Shown in pieces: positions 10,290 through 22,055 of a stretch of DNA of 64,000 bases (position 1 is its first letter; every line of letters begins with the position of its first letter). A program made the translations under genes and the position numbers. The notes under the pieces are model-generated. The model did not search any database and was not told the DNA's origin. It was given only the letters and a program-made list of their open reading frames with translations. The DNA is taken from assembly GCA_021527695.1 (NCBI GenBank), contig JAKFAO010000002.1, positions 1 through 64,000 of the forward strand. The letters run 5' to 3'. The stretch is from Naematelia aurantialba (lineage: Eukaryota; Basidiomycota; Tremellomycetes; Tremellales; Naemateliaceae).

Positions 10290-12447
10290 ATGCCATCGTC
10301 GATGGATCCCAGCTCATCGTCAGCCCGCAAGACTACTTGCCAGCGATGTCGCCATCGGTGCGCTATCAGTTACCCTCTGCCGCGTCGCTCATGACCTTCA
10401 TAGCAAGGTGAAATGTGATGCTGTTCGTCCAGCTTGTGGGAGATGTACCAAAGCCGGACTAGACGTGAGTCCTCGCGGACATCATCATCCGTAGATCGGG
10501 GCTAACTCCTATCCAAGTGTCCATATGACGGTGATGTAGACCATCGAACGCCCCCCAGTTGGTCATATGTGAGAGCCCTAGAGGCCAAGGTCGGGATCCT
10601 GCAGCATGCCGCGCGGAATTCTTTACAACATGTCGGTCAATCAAGGGATAGTGAATGTGGACCTACGGAGCGTGTATATGCTACTAATTACCTTGTGAGT
10701 CATCATCAGCACCATTCCCTCGTCTGTCGACAACCTCTCATGCACAAGATCCGAAATCCCAACGGGGATGTGAGGTACACCAGTCCCTCATCCTTCTATC
10801 ACCACCTCTTAAGCGCTGAGCGAAGTGCTATATGCGATCCACCAAACCTCAAGTCTTATATCGAGCTAGGATTTCGACGATATCTTCCTCCAGAGGTGAA
10901 GTTGAGCGAGAAGCAACATGACTCGGCGCTAGAGACATTCTTTCGATACTGCTGTTCACCGCTGGCACATCTACGTATGGACCGATTCCTCCTTGACATG
11001 GAACTCGTCCTCAGCCGGTCATCAGGAGAGTGTAGAACGAATCACTACTCTCCTATGCTACATAATCTTATTCTGGCGACTGTTTGGCGCATGGTGGATG
11101 GTAGTAACAGTGCGGGGGTGTCTGCCGAAACTTTCTTCGATTACGCCCTTCGATGGTTTCATGTTGAGGTGGATAGAGCCACTCTGTGTACCATGACGTC
11201 CATGTCGCTCGTGGCAAACTATTGCGCGGGGAAGCTTGGGCCTTCCACGGGCTCAGCATACGTTGCCGTCGGGTCGGCTATTGTACAAGCCAGTACGTAT
11301 CTTCTTTGTTCTTCCTGCACCATCCGTATACTCACTCGCATGTCGCAGTGGGTTTACACATCAGTGCCCAGGTGCCTAATGAGGGGATTTCGGAGCGTGA
11401 GCGAGTTGATGTAGGTGGAAGACGATACGCGGGACATTTCTGATGAAAATGTACCAGCGAGAGGATGCCTTGTGGGCCTTCTACGTCATTGAAGCATTCT
11501 GGTAATTGCCACTCCCCCATAACGAGACACAAAAACTAATGATCACCAAAGGTCCCTGTTTATTGGTCGAGACTGCCTACAAACCCCTAATATACCGTGA
11601 GTCTTGAGGATCTCCAGACAGCTGATATTGGATGACAGTACGTGGTCATATCGCCTTCGAAACGATAGTCAAGATGAGCAGCTTCGTTTCCGTGAAATCC
11701 AGTTAGCAAGGATAGCACGGCATGTGTATATCCATTCGTGCGTGGGGAAAAGTCCTTGGCGTGGCCATTAGTTGACAGTAGTTAGGTATTCTTCCTCTCG
11801 CGGTGATCAATCAAGCGAGGCGAGTGGTTTCAGGTAAGCTGCTGACTCTCAAACTCACTTGATCTCTCAAACTCACTTGATCTCTCAAACTCACTTGATA
11901 ACTTTTTCCAGTTACGAACTCGAAACATGGAGCGATACTTTACCCAGCGGTCTTCAGCTCCCCAGTCAGCTTCACCACGTCTCGCACTCATCTCCTCGCC
12001 TACTCCTCCTACATGCCAACCATTCCATGCTCTACATCCTTTATCGACGACCCCAGGCTCAGCCGATGGATGATGTGGGACCCTCGAGCTCACTTGATCG
12101 TTGTGAAGCTGCCGCTCAACGCATCATAGCTATTGCAGAATGCTGGTCAAGAATATTCCTCCTGACACGGTCGCCTATCCAGTGCGTCTATCTCAGTGAT
12201 CATCTTGTCTATCACCTGAATATGAGCTGAATGGTCACATAGGCTTCAGCATTCATTGTTTACAGCTGGCACGACCTTACTCCTTAGAGCGGCTCATTGT
12301 TCTGCCTCACATCGTGTGACGGCTGGGCGGTTAGTGGCCAAAGTGGACGTCATCATCGGATATCTCCACGAGATCAGCAAGACTTGGGAAGGTGCACAAC
12401 AAGTGGCAGATGTCCTGAGTAATATCAAAGAATCGTACGCAGTATGA
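10290..12447 (+). CDS. Zn2Cys6 transcription factor with fungal-specific middle domain
   Basis: The first three exons (10290-10357, 10404-10464, 10518 on) join to give T-T-C-Q-R-C-R-H-R-K-V-K-C, then A-C-G-R-C-T-K-A-G-L-D-C. This is a full C-x2-C-x6-C-x6-C-x2-C-x6-C zinc cluster. A short coiled-coil-like segment follows. The middle homology region continues over exons to 12447, with a conserved A-L-W-A-F-Y and G-R-D-C. Introns include a 54-base in-frame one at about 10696-10749 and one of about 150 bases near 11760-11908 with an 18-base tandem repeat. It is presumably nuclear and controls neighbouring amino-acid genes; that role is inferred from position only. Its stop is 14 bases from the stop of the convergent SMP-30 gene, so the transcripts must overlap. 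Confidence 0.85.
11848..11901. repeat. Three tandem copies of an 18-base unit inside an intron
   Basis: The unit CTCAAACTCACTTGATCT is present three times with no mismatch until the last bases of copy three. It sits just before the branch/acceptor region (..TTTTTCCAG) of a long intron of the Zn2Cys6 gene. On the other strand it spells S-S-E-F-E-R repeats, which is a coincidence of the 18-base period. Confidence 0.9.
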
Positions 12448-12461
12448 CCATGCTTTCGTGA

Positions 12462-13640
12462 TCATTCTGCTCGACTGTCTCTGATTGGTGTACCCCCTTT
12501 GGTATGCCAATCGACATAGCAAATCTGTCCCTTATCACCAACAAGGAAATACAACCTATTCTTATCCTCTTCCGTGCTACCGAATATGCAGTTTGTAATG
12601 TGCTCATGTCCTCCGGAGGGTGTTATGATACGCGCAATAGGCATACCAGATGATTGCACGACGAAGATCGATCCGAGACCGGGTACGCAGATGAAGAGGT
12701 TATTCTCGTCATCGACCGTAAGACCGTCTGGACCAGCTGTGCCGAATATCGAGACTTGTGCTCATTAGCCTGATCCTAGGCCAGCCGGTTCCGACTTACA
12801 GAATCTGGTTACTTTACTAGTGGTTCCATCGGAGTGCAAAGGGCATCGCCATACACTGTTATCTCTCGTCATGGCGACATACAAGACCTGTCCCGCATGA
12901 GATGGTTCATGACGTACGACCCACATTTTCGTCCGGACTCAGGACAAGTCCGTTAGGGCTGGGACCGTTAGACACGAGACAGTCCAGTTTGCCGGATGGT
13001 GACAAGCGATATACTCGTCCTGTCGGATCGGTCATTCCAGTCTGACCTTGATCCGTGAAATCTGTCGCACTGGTCAATAGGGAGGCGGATTGATTGACGT
13101 GGAGACTTGCAAATGTCTCCGCCCTTGGAGATGATAACGTCGTTTGGACCTTTGAAACGCTCAAGATTGCAGCGCGTCAGCAGTGGCGTGACCGAACCGG
13201 AGGATGGATCTAACAACAGCTAGGATGAAGAGGCAGCTTTCATGACTGCGGTAGTAGTACAGGGAATACTCACCATCCCTTGCTTATAATCCGCAATGAC
13301 TAAACACCCGTCCTCTCCCAATGCTAAGCCGTTGGGTTCCCCATCGTATTGTGCAATCTCGTCAAACACTTTGCTTGTGACTGAATAACGAAGTACTCGA
13401 CCGAATGGGATATCGACAAAGTATAAATTTCCCTGCTTGTCAGATGTCGGTCCTTCAAGGAAAACGGAAGGCGTCTCTCCGGTGGCTTTGACTGTGCGTC
13501 AGTGTTTGCTCCACGTCAGATTGTAATGAAAGAAATGCACACGGGTGCCAATCGCTGGGACCACTTCCCCAGAGGGTTTCTGGGACGGTGGCTAGTAAGG
13601 TAGCCGTGATCGTTGGAGGTGGATTGTACCACGCAGCCAT
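12462..13640 (-). CDS. SMP-30/gluconolactonase-type lactone hydrolase
   Basis: A multi-exon gene starts at ATG 13640 and stops at 12462. Recognisable parts in order are L-E-G-P-T near the N terminus (the metal-binding Glu of the family), G-N-L-Y-F-V-D-I, G-E-P-N-G-L-A and F-K-G-P-N-D-V (metal-binding Asn). They continue with Y-F-T-D, S-P-N-G-L-V-L-S-P-D-E, G-P-D-G-L-T-V-D and T-N-C-I-F-G. These fit a six-bladed propeller lactonase of about 330 residues. One intron (about 13078-13129) begins GCAAGT instead of GT, restoring D-I-Y-F-T-D across the join. No signal peptide is obvious. It would open sugar or other lactones; substrate unknown. It is divergent to the amino-acid permease gene and convergent with the regulator gene. 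Confidence 0.85.
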
Positions 13641-14046
13641 AGGTGCGATGGGAGTTTATGGATGTGTTTCGGACAATGTAGGGTTGGGTAATTGGAATAC
13701 AGGAGATCCAGAAGTCTTGATCCATTTTGGTTTTATCTCTCGTGTCTCGGAGATCCGTCGCTCATCAGATCCTCGCATCTCGGAGATCCGTCGGGGGGGG
13801 GGGGCGACCTTTTGGCAATTCAGCCTGGCAGACAGCGTGGTTAATGCCAAGAGGCGTCCTTATCTTGTACGGGAACATTTCACATTGGACCCGATGGACC
13901 TCCGAGAGTCCACTAACGCTTGAGAGCGATGTGTTTGCGTGTCTCCAACTGTGCATAAGAGATCCAGTTGCAAACGATACTTCCATGCCTCTCTTCTCCC
14001 CTCTCCATAGGACACTGATTCGGATTGGCAAAGATCAAAACCAACC
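13641..14046. promoter_or_regulatory. Divergent region between lactonase and permease genes, with a direct repeat and G-tract
   Basis: About 400 bases lie between two start codons on opposite strands. TCTCGGAGATCCGTCG occurs twice (13745-13760 and 13778-13793); the second copy runs into a G12 tract at 13793-13804. The paired 16-mers could be a regulator site or a local duplication; nothing more can be said. Confidence 0.5.
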
Positions 14047-16123
14047 ATGCAGATGACAGGGGATACGATGTCACCAGACACCGACCTGCCGAAAGATCTC
14101 GAGAAGAATGCCGACCCCCCGACCGTGTTGCTTGCCCCCTCCCTCACGGATGGCGAGGACAGGCCGGCATCAGATGAACCCCTTCATCGTCAACTTCGAG
14201 CTCGACACGCTAGTATGCTTGCTGTGGGAGGGGCTATTGGCACGGGACTTATCATTGGTTCGGGAGTGGGTCTCGCCCGCGCCGGACCTGTTGGACTATT
14301 CATAGCGTATTGCTACGTGGGCACGCTGTGCTACGCCATGATGGCTGTGATTATCTCGTTTTGGCAACGCACCACGAGTTGATGAGGACTTTACAGGCTT
14401 TAGGGGAAATGTCAGCATTCTTACCGCATCAACGTGGGTTCCCAGGCCATGCGAGTCGATTTGTTTCTGAAGGATTTGGGGGCATGGTCGGACTGTGCTA
14501 TTACTTCAAGGTCAGTTCGTACCCTCCCTCAAGCCGTGAGCACTCTGTAACCTTAATGCCGGTTAGTATCTACTTGGTACTCCAACGCAATACTCCGCCT
14601 GCGCAGTGATCATCAACTATTGGATCCCGCAGTCAAAAGTCAACAATGGGGTTTGGGTGGCGATCTTCATAGTCGTCACTGCTTCAATACAGCTCATGCC
14701 AGTACGATATTTTGGAGAGTTCGAGGTGAGTTGGTCTTTGGTACCTTCCTTGATCATGTGACTGACCTGGTGAAGTTTGTCGCGTCTACGATCAAGGTCG
14801 TCGTCCTTACTGGGCTGATGGTCATGGCTCTCGTTCTCGACCTTGGAGGCGGACCGTCTCACGATCGTTGGGGATTTCGAGTGAGTATATGCTTTACATG
14901 ATTTTCTCTCTCTGACCTCGTCTGGAGACATGGCGTGATTTGCCTTTCTCCACCTACCTTCTCAAAGGCGATATCGGCCGATTTTGTGGTTTCGTCAGTG
15001 CCCTCGTCACCGCAGTATACTCGTACACCGGTACCGAAATGGGTACGTTCCTCGTATATCCCTCTTCTCACTCTGACCTTTCTAGTTGGAATTGCGCTCG
15101 GCGAAATGCGAAACCCGAGGAAGAACGTCTCTCGGGCGGTAAAAGCTTGCTTTTATCGCATACTCTTCCTGTATTGCGGGTCGATCTTCTTTGTAGGCCT
15201 CATCGTCCCCGCCGACTCGACTTTACTCCTCGAGGCCAACAAGAATTCGACCAACGCCAACGCGTCACCCTTTGTGGTAGCGAGTATGTCATTCTCTCTC
15301 TCAGCCACCCTGATGTAGTACTTATCTCTTGAATGCTAGTCAATGTCGCCGGCATTAGTGTCTTGCCACATATCATCAATGCTGCCGCTCTCATCTTCGT
15401 CTTATCCGCTGCGAACTCGGATGTTTACGTCAATTCCCGCACGGTTTTTATGCTAGCCTCGGTAAATATCCAGGACTCCCTCTATGCCATGGCTAACGCC
15501 CAACTCGATAGGATGGTAACGCTCCGAAGATTTTCATGAAGACGAATCGAAATGGTACACCGTACATTGCGGTCGGGCTGTCAATGCTGTTCTCCTGTCT
15601 TGCTTTCACAACGGTCAACACATCCGCCTACACCACCTTCAAATACTTCGTTTCGGCCGTGACACTATTCAGCACCATTGCATGGATGTCTATCAATTTC
15701 ACCCATATTCGTTGGATGCGAGCGTGTTCTGCGCAAGGCTTCTCCCGCGGCGACTTACCATATGTCAATCGGCTCAACCCTTTCCTATCTTACTGGGGTC
15801 TGATTGGTACAATGATCATTTCTGTCACTAAAGGGTTCGACTCGATCGTTCTCACTTTCAACAGGACAAATTTCTGTGTCAATTACGGTTAGTAACTCGG
15901 TCCCGCAGTAGAATCAATCTGATTGTCTCTTGTCATAGTCGCTTTTCCAGTGGCACTCCTATCATACATTGGATACTCTGTATACCACAAGTCGTGGCTC
16001 TTGGGAGCGTCTGAGGTCGATCTAGATACTGGAGTTCGGCAATACGATACAGGGGAGACGGAAGACGATGTAAAGCGGCAACCGGGAGTTATAGGGTGGC
16101 TGAAACATGTTTGGACCGCGTGA
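14047..16123 (+). CDS. Amino-acid permease (AAT/YAT family, plasma membrane)
   Basis: Exons spread over 14047-16123 encode about 530 residues. After a hydrophilic N terminus (~55 residues) comes the first membrane helix with G-G-A-I-G-T-G-L-I-I-G-S-G, the family hallmark. Later blocks include A-L-G-E-M-S-A-F-L-P, A-V-Y-S-Y-T-G-T-E-M followed by V-G-I-A-L-G-E, and S-A-A-N-S-D-V-Y-V-N-S-R-T. The protein ends in a short acidic tail. About twelve membrane spans are expected. It should import amino acids by proton symport; specificity is not readable. It lies between lactonase and carboxypeptidase S genes, which fits an amino-acid supply neighbourhood. An intron at about 14347-14397 must be removed before A-L-G-E-M. 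Confidence 0.9.
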
Positions 16124-16154
16124 AGCGTATAGTCAAGCTTAGAGTAATACACCT

Positions 16155-16337
16155 CAATTGCGTGCTCCCCGAGCGCGAGTGACACCAGTAGCGCGGGCCC
16201 CGCGCGAGGAAGTTTGAAGACATCTGTCATGAAGCTTTGTACAAGACCGTGGCCGCCAGTAGGCGCTCGGCCCCCGCAACAGGTAGAGGCCGGCTTCCCA
16301 CGGTTGCCTGGTGGGTAGTGGTTTCCCACGGTTGTCT
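16155..16337 (+). repeat. Dispersed hairpin repeat, copy 2 (long form)
   Basis: The hairpin CAATTGCGTGCTCCCC / GAGCGCGAGTGAC is at 16155-16183, 32 bases after the permease stop. About 90 bases later follow GCAACAGGTAGAGGCCGG and two TTCCCACGGTTG copies (16285-16337). The block order matches copy 1 at 3811-3915 with an expanded middle. The rest of 16124-16606 holds no gene. Confidence 0.75.
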
Positions 16338-16606
16338 GATAATGATGAGCTGATTACGGCGCTCTAAGCATGAGTCGTCTTTAGGCGATTATAGAGCTGC
16401 ATCTCCTGCATCCCCCGGCTGCTGTTGAAGAATTGCGACTCTAGCGACCTTAATATTGTGAGCATTTGTAGCGATTAGCTTGAGACCAGAGCAACGACGG
16501 TACGGTCTATGCGGATAAAAGTGTCGGAATTGTCCCGATAACATGCTGCAAGCTACACAAGCAGGCAGCTGTCAACTTCCTGCCCATTCGTAACAAGCCC
16601 ATCATC

Positions 16607-19406
16607 ATGGAGAAGCACTCTGTCAATGAGCCATTGCTCCCTTCGTCTTACCCTAAGCCTACCCCTGCCTCACGCACAAAGTCGATTGCCCTCTTACTTT
16701 CTCTAACCGCTCTCGTCACCCTTCTTTCTCCCTCCCCTCTCTGTTTCCTTTCCAGCAGGGGACGCACTTTCAATGGAGCAGCACGAGTCTCCCTCGAGTC
16801 CTCTTGTGCACAAGCCGAGCCTTTGATGCCATCCAAGGATATATTCAACGTTTCCAGTGTATGGGAGCACAAGGACAGAATCATAAAATGGCATCAAGGT
16901 GCAATCAAGGTGCCCACTCAAGTCTACGACGGGATGGGCGAGCCTGGAGAGGATGAGCGTTGGGATGTCTTTTGCGAATTTCACAAATGTGAGCAGTCTC
17001 AGGAAGCTGTCCCTGACCTATTAGATCTCGAGGATACTTACCCTCTGGTGTAAGTGAGCACCCCACGGATGCTGACGAGCCACCCATAGTCACAAGCACT
17101 TGACCAGGACCAAGGTAGACACACGGGGACTAGTGTTTGAGTGGTTTGGTTCGGACGAGTCTCTTCAGCCAGTCTTCCTTGCAGCGCATCAAGGTGAGCT
17201 CTAACATCCAATTGACGCTGACGAGCAGATGTCGTACCTGTCCTACCCGAGACCGTCTACCAGTGGGAGCAACCTTCATTTGGCGGAGTTTATGATGGGG
17301 AGTACATTTGGGGCCGAGGTTCAAGTGACGACAAAGCGGGTCTCACCTCAATCATGTGAGCCGGGTCTACCATGCATACGCTGACCAGTAGGGCCGCCAT
17401 CGAGCTCCTACTGGAGGGCTCCGATTTTACGCCGACACGAACTGTCATTCTCGGTTTCGGACACGATGAGGAGGGAGGCAGTTCCCGTGGTGCATCTGCA
17501 ATCAGGGACTGGCTGATTGATAAATACGGGAAAAACTCGATGGCTATCGTCATCGACGAGGGTACCGGCCTCTCCAAGTCGTGGGGACAGGTTCGCTTGG
17601 AATCCTTGGACGCACTCGCTTACTTTTAGACCTTTAGCCTTGCTTCTGTAGCGGAAAAGGGCAAGTTTGACCTGAACATGACAATCTCGACGCTTGACGG
17701 ACACTCCTCGGTGCCCCCTCCCCACACCACCATTGGTTTCACCGCTCTTCTGATCGCCCAGCTCGAGAAGCACCCGTACCTAGTCAAACTCCGCAAGACA
17801 TCCCCTGTATGGGGCTTCTTGCAATGCTCTGCAGCGTATGCTCCCGATATGCCCAGTGCGCTCAAGGAGGGGGTGGTGAAGAGCGAGAAGGGCGATGCCA
17901 AAGCGTTCAAAAGTCTGTCCGAAGTTCTGATCAAGGAAGGCATGGGCCCCGACTGGGTCGGCCCAGGCATGGAACCCTACTCGCGCCATGTTGACCACCA
18001 CCCAGGCTATCGACCTCATCTACGGAGGTGTGAAGGTCAACGCCCTCGTGTGTCTGGGTGGAGCGAAGGAGATGGTATCGAGTATTGATGAATTTCGTCA
18101 AAATAGCCCGAAGTCGTCACAGTTGTTGTTAATCACCGAATCGATGTTGCATCATCTGTCGAGGAGCTTCACGTGCAGATCCTTGCGACTCTGCTCCCTA
18201 CAGTCAAGGAGTACAAGCTTTCCTTAGACGGATTCGGCAGGGCCGGAAGGAGAAGCTGTCGGCCACGTCAGCCTCACTGGAGCGTTCGGCGACAACACCA
18301 TCAAGCCAGCACCCACCTCCTCTACCGACCTGAGCACTGCTGCCTGGCATTTGCTTGCGGGTACCTCTCGAGGAATGTGGGCATCCCGGCCAGAGGTCAG
18401 CGCCAACGGAGAGATAGCGGAGCTGGCTGTTGGGGACGACCTCGCCACGCCCCCTTTCATGGCTACTGGGGTGAGTGGAACTGATGCGAGGGGGAATTGT
18501 CGCTGAGGGAGCCTTGACAGAACATGGACACCAATCGGTGAGCCACGTCGAGGAGCACCCCAAGGCAACATTACTAACAGTGCATTTGGCAGATACTGGG
18601 ACTTTACCAGGAACATTTACCGCTGGCGATATTTCCCTGATGATGGAAACCAGGGCGGTTAGTCATACTCTTGCGTGAGGCATAATTCTGGGGAAACCCT
18701 TATTCCACCCCGGTAAAAGTCCTTCATCCACCCCACCGTTACGTAAGCAGCCGAACCATTACAAAGTCCGGCCAGGGTATTAGCAATCAGGTGGTCCGCA
18801 TTAGGACTTTTTCCGCCTCTCCGGCTCTTAAACTAATCTGAAATCTAATGGTCAAACCTCAAACCCAGCTGTCTTTATATCCCTCCTGTTCAAGCATGGC
18901 AGCGCATCCAGGATTACCATCCATATCATCAGAAAGACCACATCCAGGTGCTTCTGATGGAGCTACATGCATGCATATAGCTGACCTGGTGAGGCAGGAA
19001 TCTGCAGGTGAAGATTGCCTTCAACGGCCATTTTTGGCGGGGTGGATAAAGGACTTTTACCGGGGTGGAATAAGGGTTTCCCATAATTCTGATCTAGTTA
19101 TCCAGCCGATACGATCAACGAGCGAGTTGTAAGTCTACGATTACTCTTCGGCGCCCGGATTGACCTGCTTGTAGTCTGCCGACGCCATGGTCGAGTTTGT
19201 GCGGTATGTAGTTGTCTTTACTCCGTCGGTATCTCAAGGCTAATGGAATGATCAGCTTCTACCAGGCTTTCATCCTCAACGCAGACGCCAGCAAGGAGTC
19301 GTACATTCCCATGCAGGTCATCACTCAATGCAGGGCGTCGAGGGATATACAGCAATTCACAGTGGTCTCTAGCTCCTCTCGCGTCCTTTGTCCTAGTCTT
19401 GTTTAG
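16607..19406 (+). CDS. Carboxypeptidase S-like M20 metallopeptidase (possible frameshifts)
   Basis: The N terminus has one membrane anchor (residues ~24-47), as in vacuolar carboxypeptidase S. The M20 core follows, with L-A-A-H-Q-D-V-V-P-V (zinc His), G-R-G-S-S-D-D-K-A-G (bridging Asp) and G-F-G-H-D-E-E-G-G (catalytic and zinc Glu). The dimerisation domain and C-terminal metal-binding part are also present. The enzyme would release C-terminal amino acids from peptides. Late exons are 19106-19128, 19175-19203 and 19256 on. The preceding intron (18658-19105) contains a 392-base MITE. Two places break frame without an intron: near 17984 (two bases appear lost in a CG run) and near 18240 (one extra G). 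Either these are sequencing errors or the gene is decaying. Confidence 0.8.
18691..19082. mobile_element. MULE-type MITE, 392 bases, with 9-base target-site duplication
   Basis: Both ends carry the same ~45-base terminal inverted repeat, starting GGGAAACCCTTATTCCACCC, with one mismatch inside (CTTCATCC against CTTTATCC). It is flanked by the perfect direct repeat ATAATTCTG at 18682-18690 and 19083-19091. Nine-base duplications are typical of Mutator-like elements. The interior has no transposase and only trivial frames, so it is non-autonomous. It lies wholly inside an intron of the carboxypeptidase gene: removing that intron joins G-N-Q-G to A-D-T-I-N-E-R-V in frame. The near-identical ends suggest fairly recent insertion. 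Confidence 0.92.
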
Positions 19407-19739
19407 CGAGCTCTTCAACGCTCGTCGTTCCCGAGCCAACGTTACTCGCACCGATTTGCGCAACATTTGACGGCCGCACAAGTCTAGGGATTCCATATAG
19501 GAGACCGCCGGGTAAACGGCACTGGAAGGAGTTATTCTGTTCAATTGAGTCACCATTTAACCAGTCATGCGAATGACTCCTATCACATCCCTACGCGACT
19601 CGAAAGACCCGCACGCCGATGATGTCGACCTAGCTCATTCGATAGCTATCAACATGAAAAGATCGGTGGCTCGTCCAAGCTGATATGAGGGAGGATACGG
19701 TATAACAAAAGACGACCAGGTTCTAATTCATCGTGGCCT

Positions 19740-21446
19740 TCAACTTTGCGACTCATATAGGTCTCCTCGTAACATCTCCTCGACCACCGTCAGGATGTGA
19801 TGGATGTCCGACTCTTCGGCTACCAATGTCAAGGCTATCAATCCCCGATGAGCAATGGAGATACCTCGGGCGAGCAAGCCAAAGTAGAGGAGTTGCATGC
19901 CAGCAACGGCTTCATTTCCTGGAAGCACGCAGTGAACTTGATTGATCGAGCCGATCCCTTTGACGGTATACGGAGCGCCGAGTCCATCGAACAGAGCGTT
20001 CAACTCCTCTCGAAGCATATCGCCCAGTCTGTTAACCTTGTCCAAAGCGGGCTTAGCCATGACATGGTTTAGGGCCGCCACTCCTGCAGACATTGTCATC
20101 TATCACGACAGAGTCAGCGTATGTTGGTGTATCGGAGACGAGACGCACAATCGAGTTGTTGAACGTGCCGCCCACCAGAACCCCGCCAGGATAACAGGGG
20201 TCAAACCTGGAATCCCGTCAGCAATCACAGCGAAATGGGGTTCGGACACTCACATGGCCATGATTTTGGCCGAACCACCCAGTGCACCAAATCTTTGGTC
20301 AACTCCTATCGCAGTTTTTGACACTCACGCCATTCCACCACCAAAAAGCTTGCCGATTGTGGTCAGATCCGGAGTGATCTGCAGCCGACGTCAGACCGCT
20401 CCTAGTTGGAAGACGCACGCCATAGACGCCCTGTAGGCCATGGAATGCTAGACGACCCGTCTTTCGGTATCGTCAGCAAACTGGCTCTTGACACGCGTTT
20501 GCACTAACCTGGACCTCGTCAAAGATGAGTACCGCCCCGGTTTCGGTCGCAAGGTCGCGAAGGCCGGTGAGGAACTTTGGAGTACCGACAATGCAGCCGC
20601 CCGAGCCTTGCCTACAGCCTGCATCAGACACCGTCCAGATATTGTTTCGTACTCACATGGGCTCTACAATTATACATGCAACCTCGCCCGCGACCGATCT
20701 GACGATCTTTCGAGTTTCTTCAAGATCATTGTACGGGCAAGTAACGTAGTCAAATGGTAATCGAAGTACTGCCGGACCTTCAGGTGGGGGTTTGAAGCCT
20801 GCATACTCTGTCAATGCTGACACAACACGCAGATACTCACCACTGATGACTCCACCATGGTATGCGTTGTTAAACATAACAACCTTTGATCTCTGCGTAT
20901 AATGAACAGCTGCTGAAATGCCGAGTATACCTGCTTCGGTTCCCGAGTTGGCAAAGCGAATGAGCTCCATGGACGGAAAGCGCTCGCGGATGAGGCTAGC
21001 AAACTCGGCCTCCTTGGGCGAATGCCAGCCCAACTGTCCATCTCAGCTTGAACATTGGGATGACCCACCTGAATCCCCGAGTCCAAAGCAGCGACAATAG
21101 CCTCGCGAATGTTAGGATTAGATTTGCCGTAGAGACCGCTTGTATAGTCCCCAGCGCTGGATCAAGCTTAATACTAACACGGATCAAACTCACAGGTCCA
21201 AGTATTCATGCCCATCGATATCGGTCACATATTGTCCTTTACCACCCGTGATGAACAGCGGGAATGGATGGACAAAGATGGTATACCGGCTTCCACCGCC
21301 TGCAATCGCTTCAGCGTCGCCTTCAGAATACCTGACTCTTACTCACCCGGCATCAACTGTCTCGCTCTCTCAAAAGCATTGTATGAATTTGGGTTCTGGT
21401 CTGCATATGCAAGCTTTAGAGGGTCGAGCAAAACCAGACGGGGCAT
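19740..21446 (-). CDS. Class III aminotransferase (glutamate-1-semialdehyde aminomutase-like)
   Basis: The gene starts at ATG 21446. Several exons give G-G-S-R-Y, D-I-D-G-H-E-Y-L-D-L, R-F-A-N-S-G-T-E-A, F-N-N-A-Y-H-G-G, I-I-V-E-P-M and L-I-F-D-E-V-Q (PLP-binding Asp). They continue with T-T-I-G-K-L-F-G-G-G-M (Schiff-base Lys) and G-G-T-F-N-N-S. The final block is the small C-terminal domain. These mark a fold-type I class III enzyme of about 440 residues resembling glutamate-1-semialdehyde aminomutases, which in fungi are usually of unknown substrate. One intron at 21034-21068 is only 35 bases; removing it restores I-Q-L-G-W-H-S. The gene is convergent with carboxypeptidase S. Confidence 0.88.
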
Positions 21447-22055
21447 GAGGCTGTAATGTGGGCTGGACGGCATGGCAAGGTATGACTAAAGCTAGGTGCA
21501 GGCGTAGTGTAATTCTTGGATTCGCAGGCCTCTCCGAGCAGTTATGTTGCAGATGACATCGACTAATCCTACAGATCCTGGCCTTGGCCAATAAGTCGCT
21601 TAAGTCGACAGGCCCCAAGGGAAAAGAGTGTCATAAGAACTCGACTAGATAATTGAGTGGGTTGTGATTCGCAAGGGAGACCTATCACGAGAAGTGGGAC
21701 ACTTGCGACATCAGTTATCGTGGTCAAAAGTCGCGTAAGTCGGGTAAACAGGCGTCTCTGAAATCATCTTCTGCATGGGTAAGAAACAGCGTACGACCCG
21801 CTCCCATGCTCTGCTATTCTCTCACATTCTTGCTGTTGATGCATAGTATTCTATACTGCTCAACGCGGACGGGGTGACAGATCCCAAGGGTACAATTTGT
21901 ACAGCGCCATGTAGAATGATGTATGAGATCAAGACAAATTCTGGTGTATCCATTGTCGTGGTACCTCCCGCATTCCGTAGACATACTATCCTCCGAGGGA
22001 GGCTTGGCCATCTGAATCCCACCGGGATTCACCAAGTAACTCTGCTGATGTTGCT
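21447..22055. other. Intergenic, no gene supported
   Basis: Upstream flank of the class III aminotransferase gene and downstream flank of the GNAT gene. No domain-bearing frame, repeat or RNA gene is recognised. Confidence 0.6.

Noticed and set aside
3811..16337. tRNA-derived SINE as the origin of the long repeat copies
   Set aside because: No convincing A or B box; the GGGTTCCCACGG part only loosely resembles a B box. Left open rather than claimed.
18658..19105. Transposon insertion destroying the carboxypeptidase coding sequence
   Set aside because: The element lies between a GTTAGT donor and a TATCCAG acceptor, and splicing restores the frame, so it does not interrupt coding sequence.
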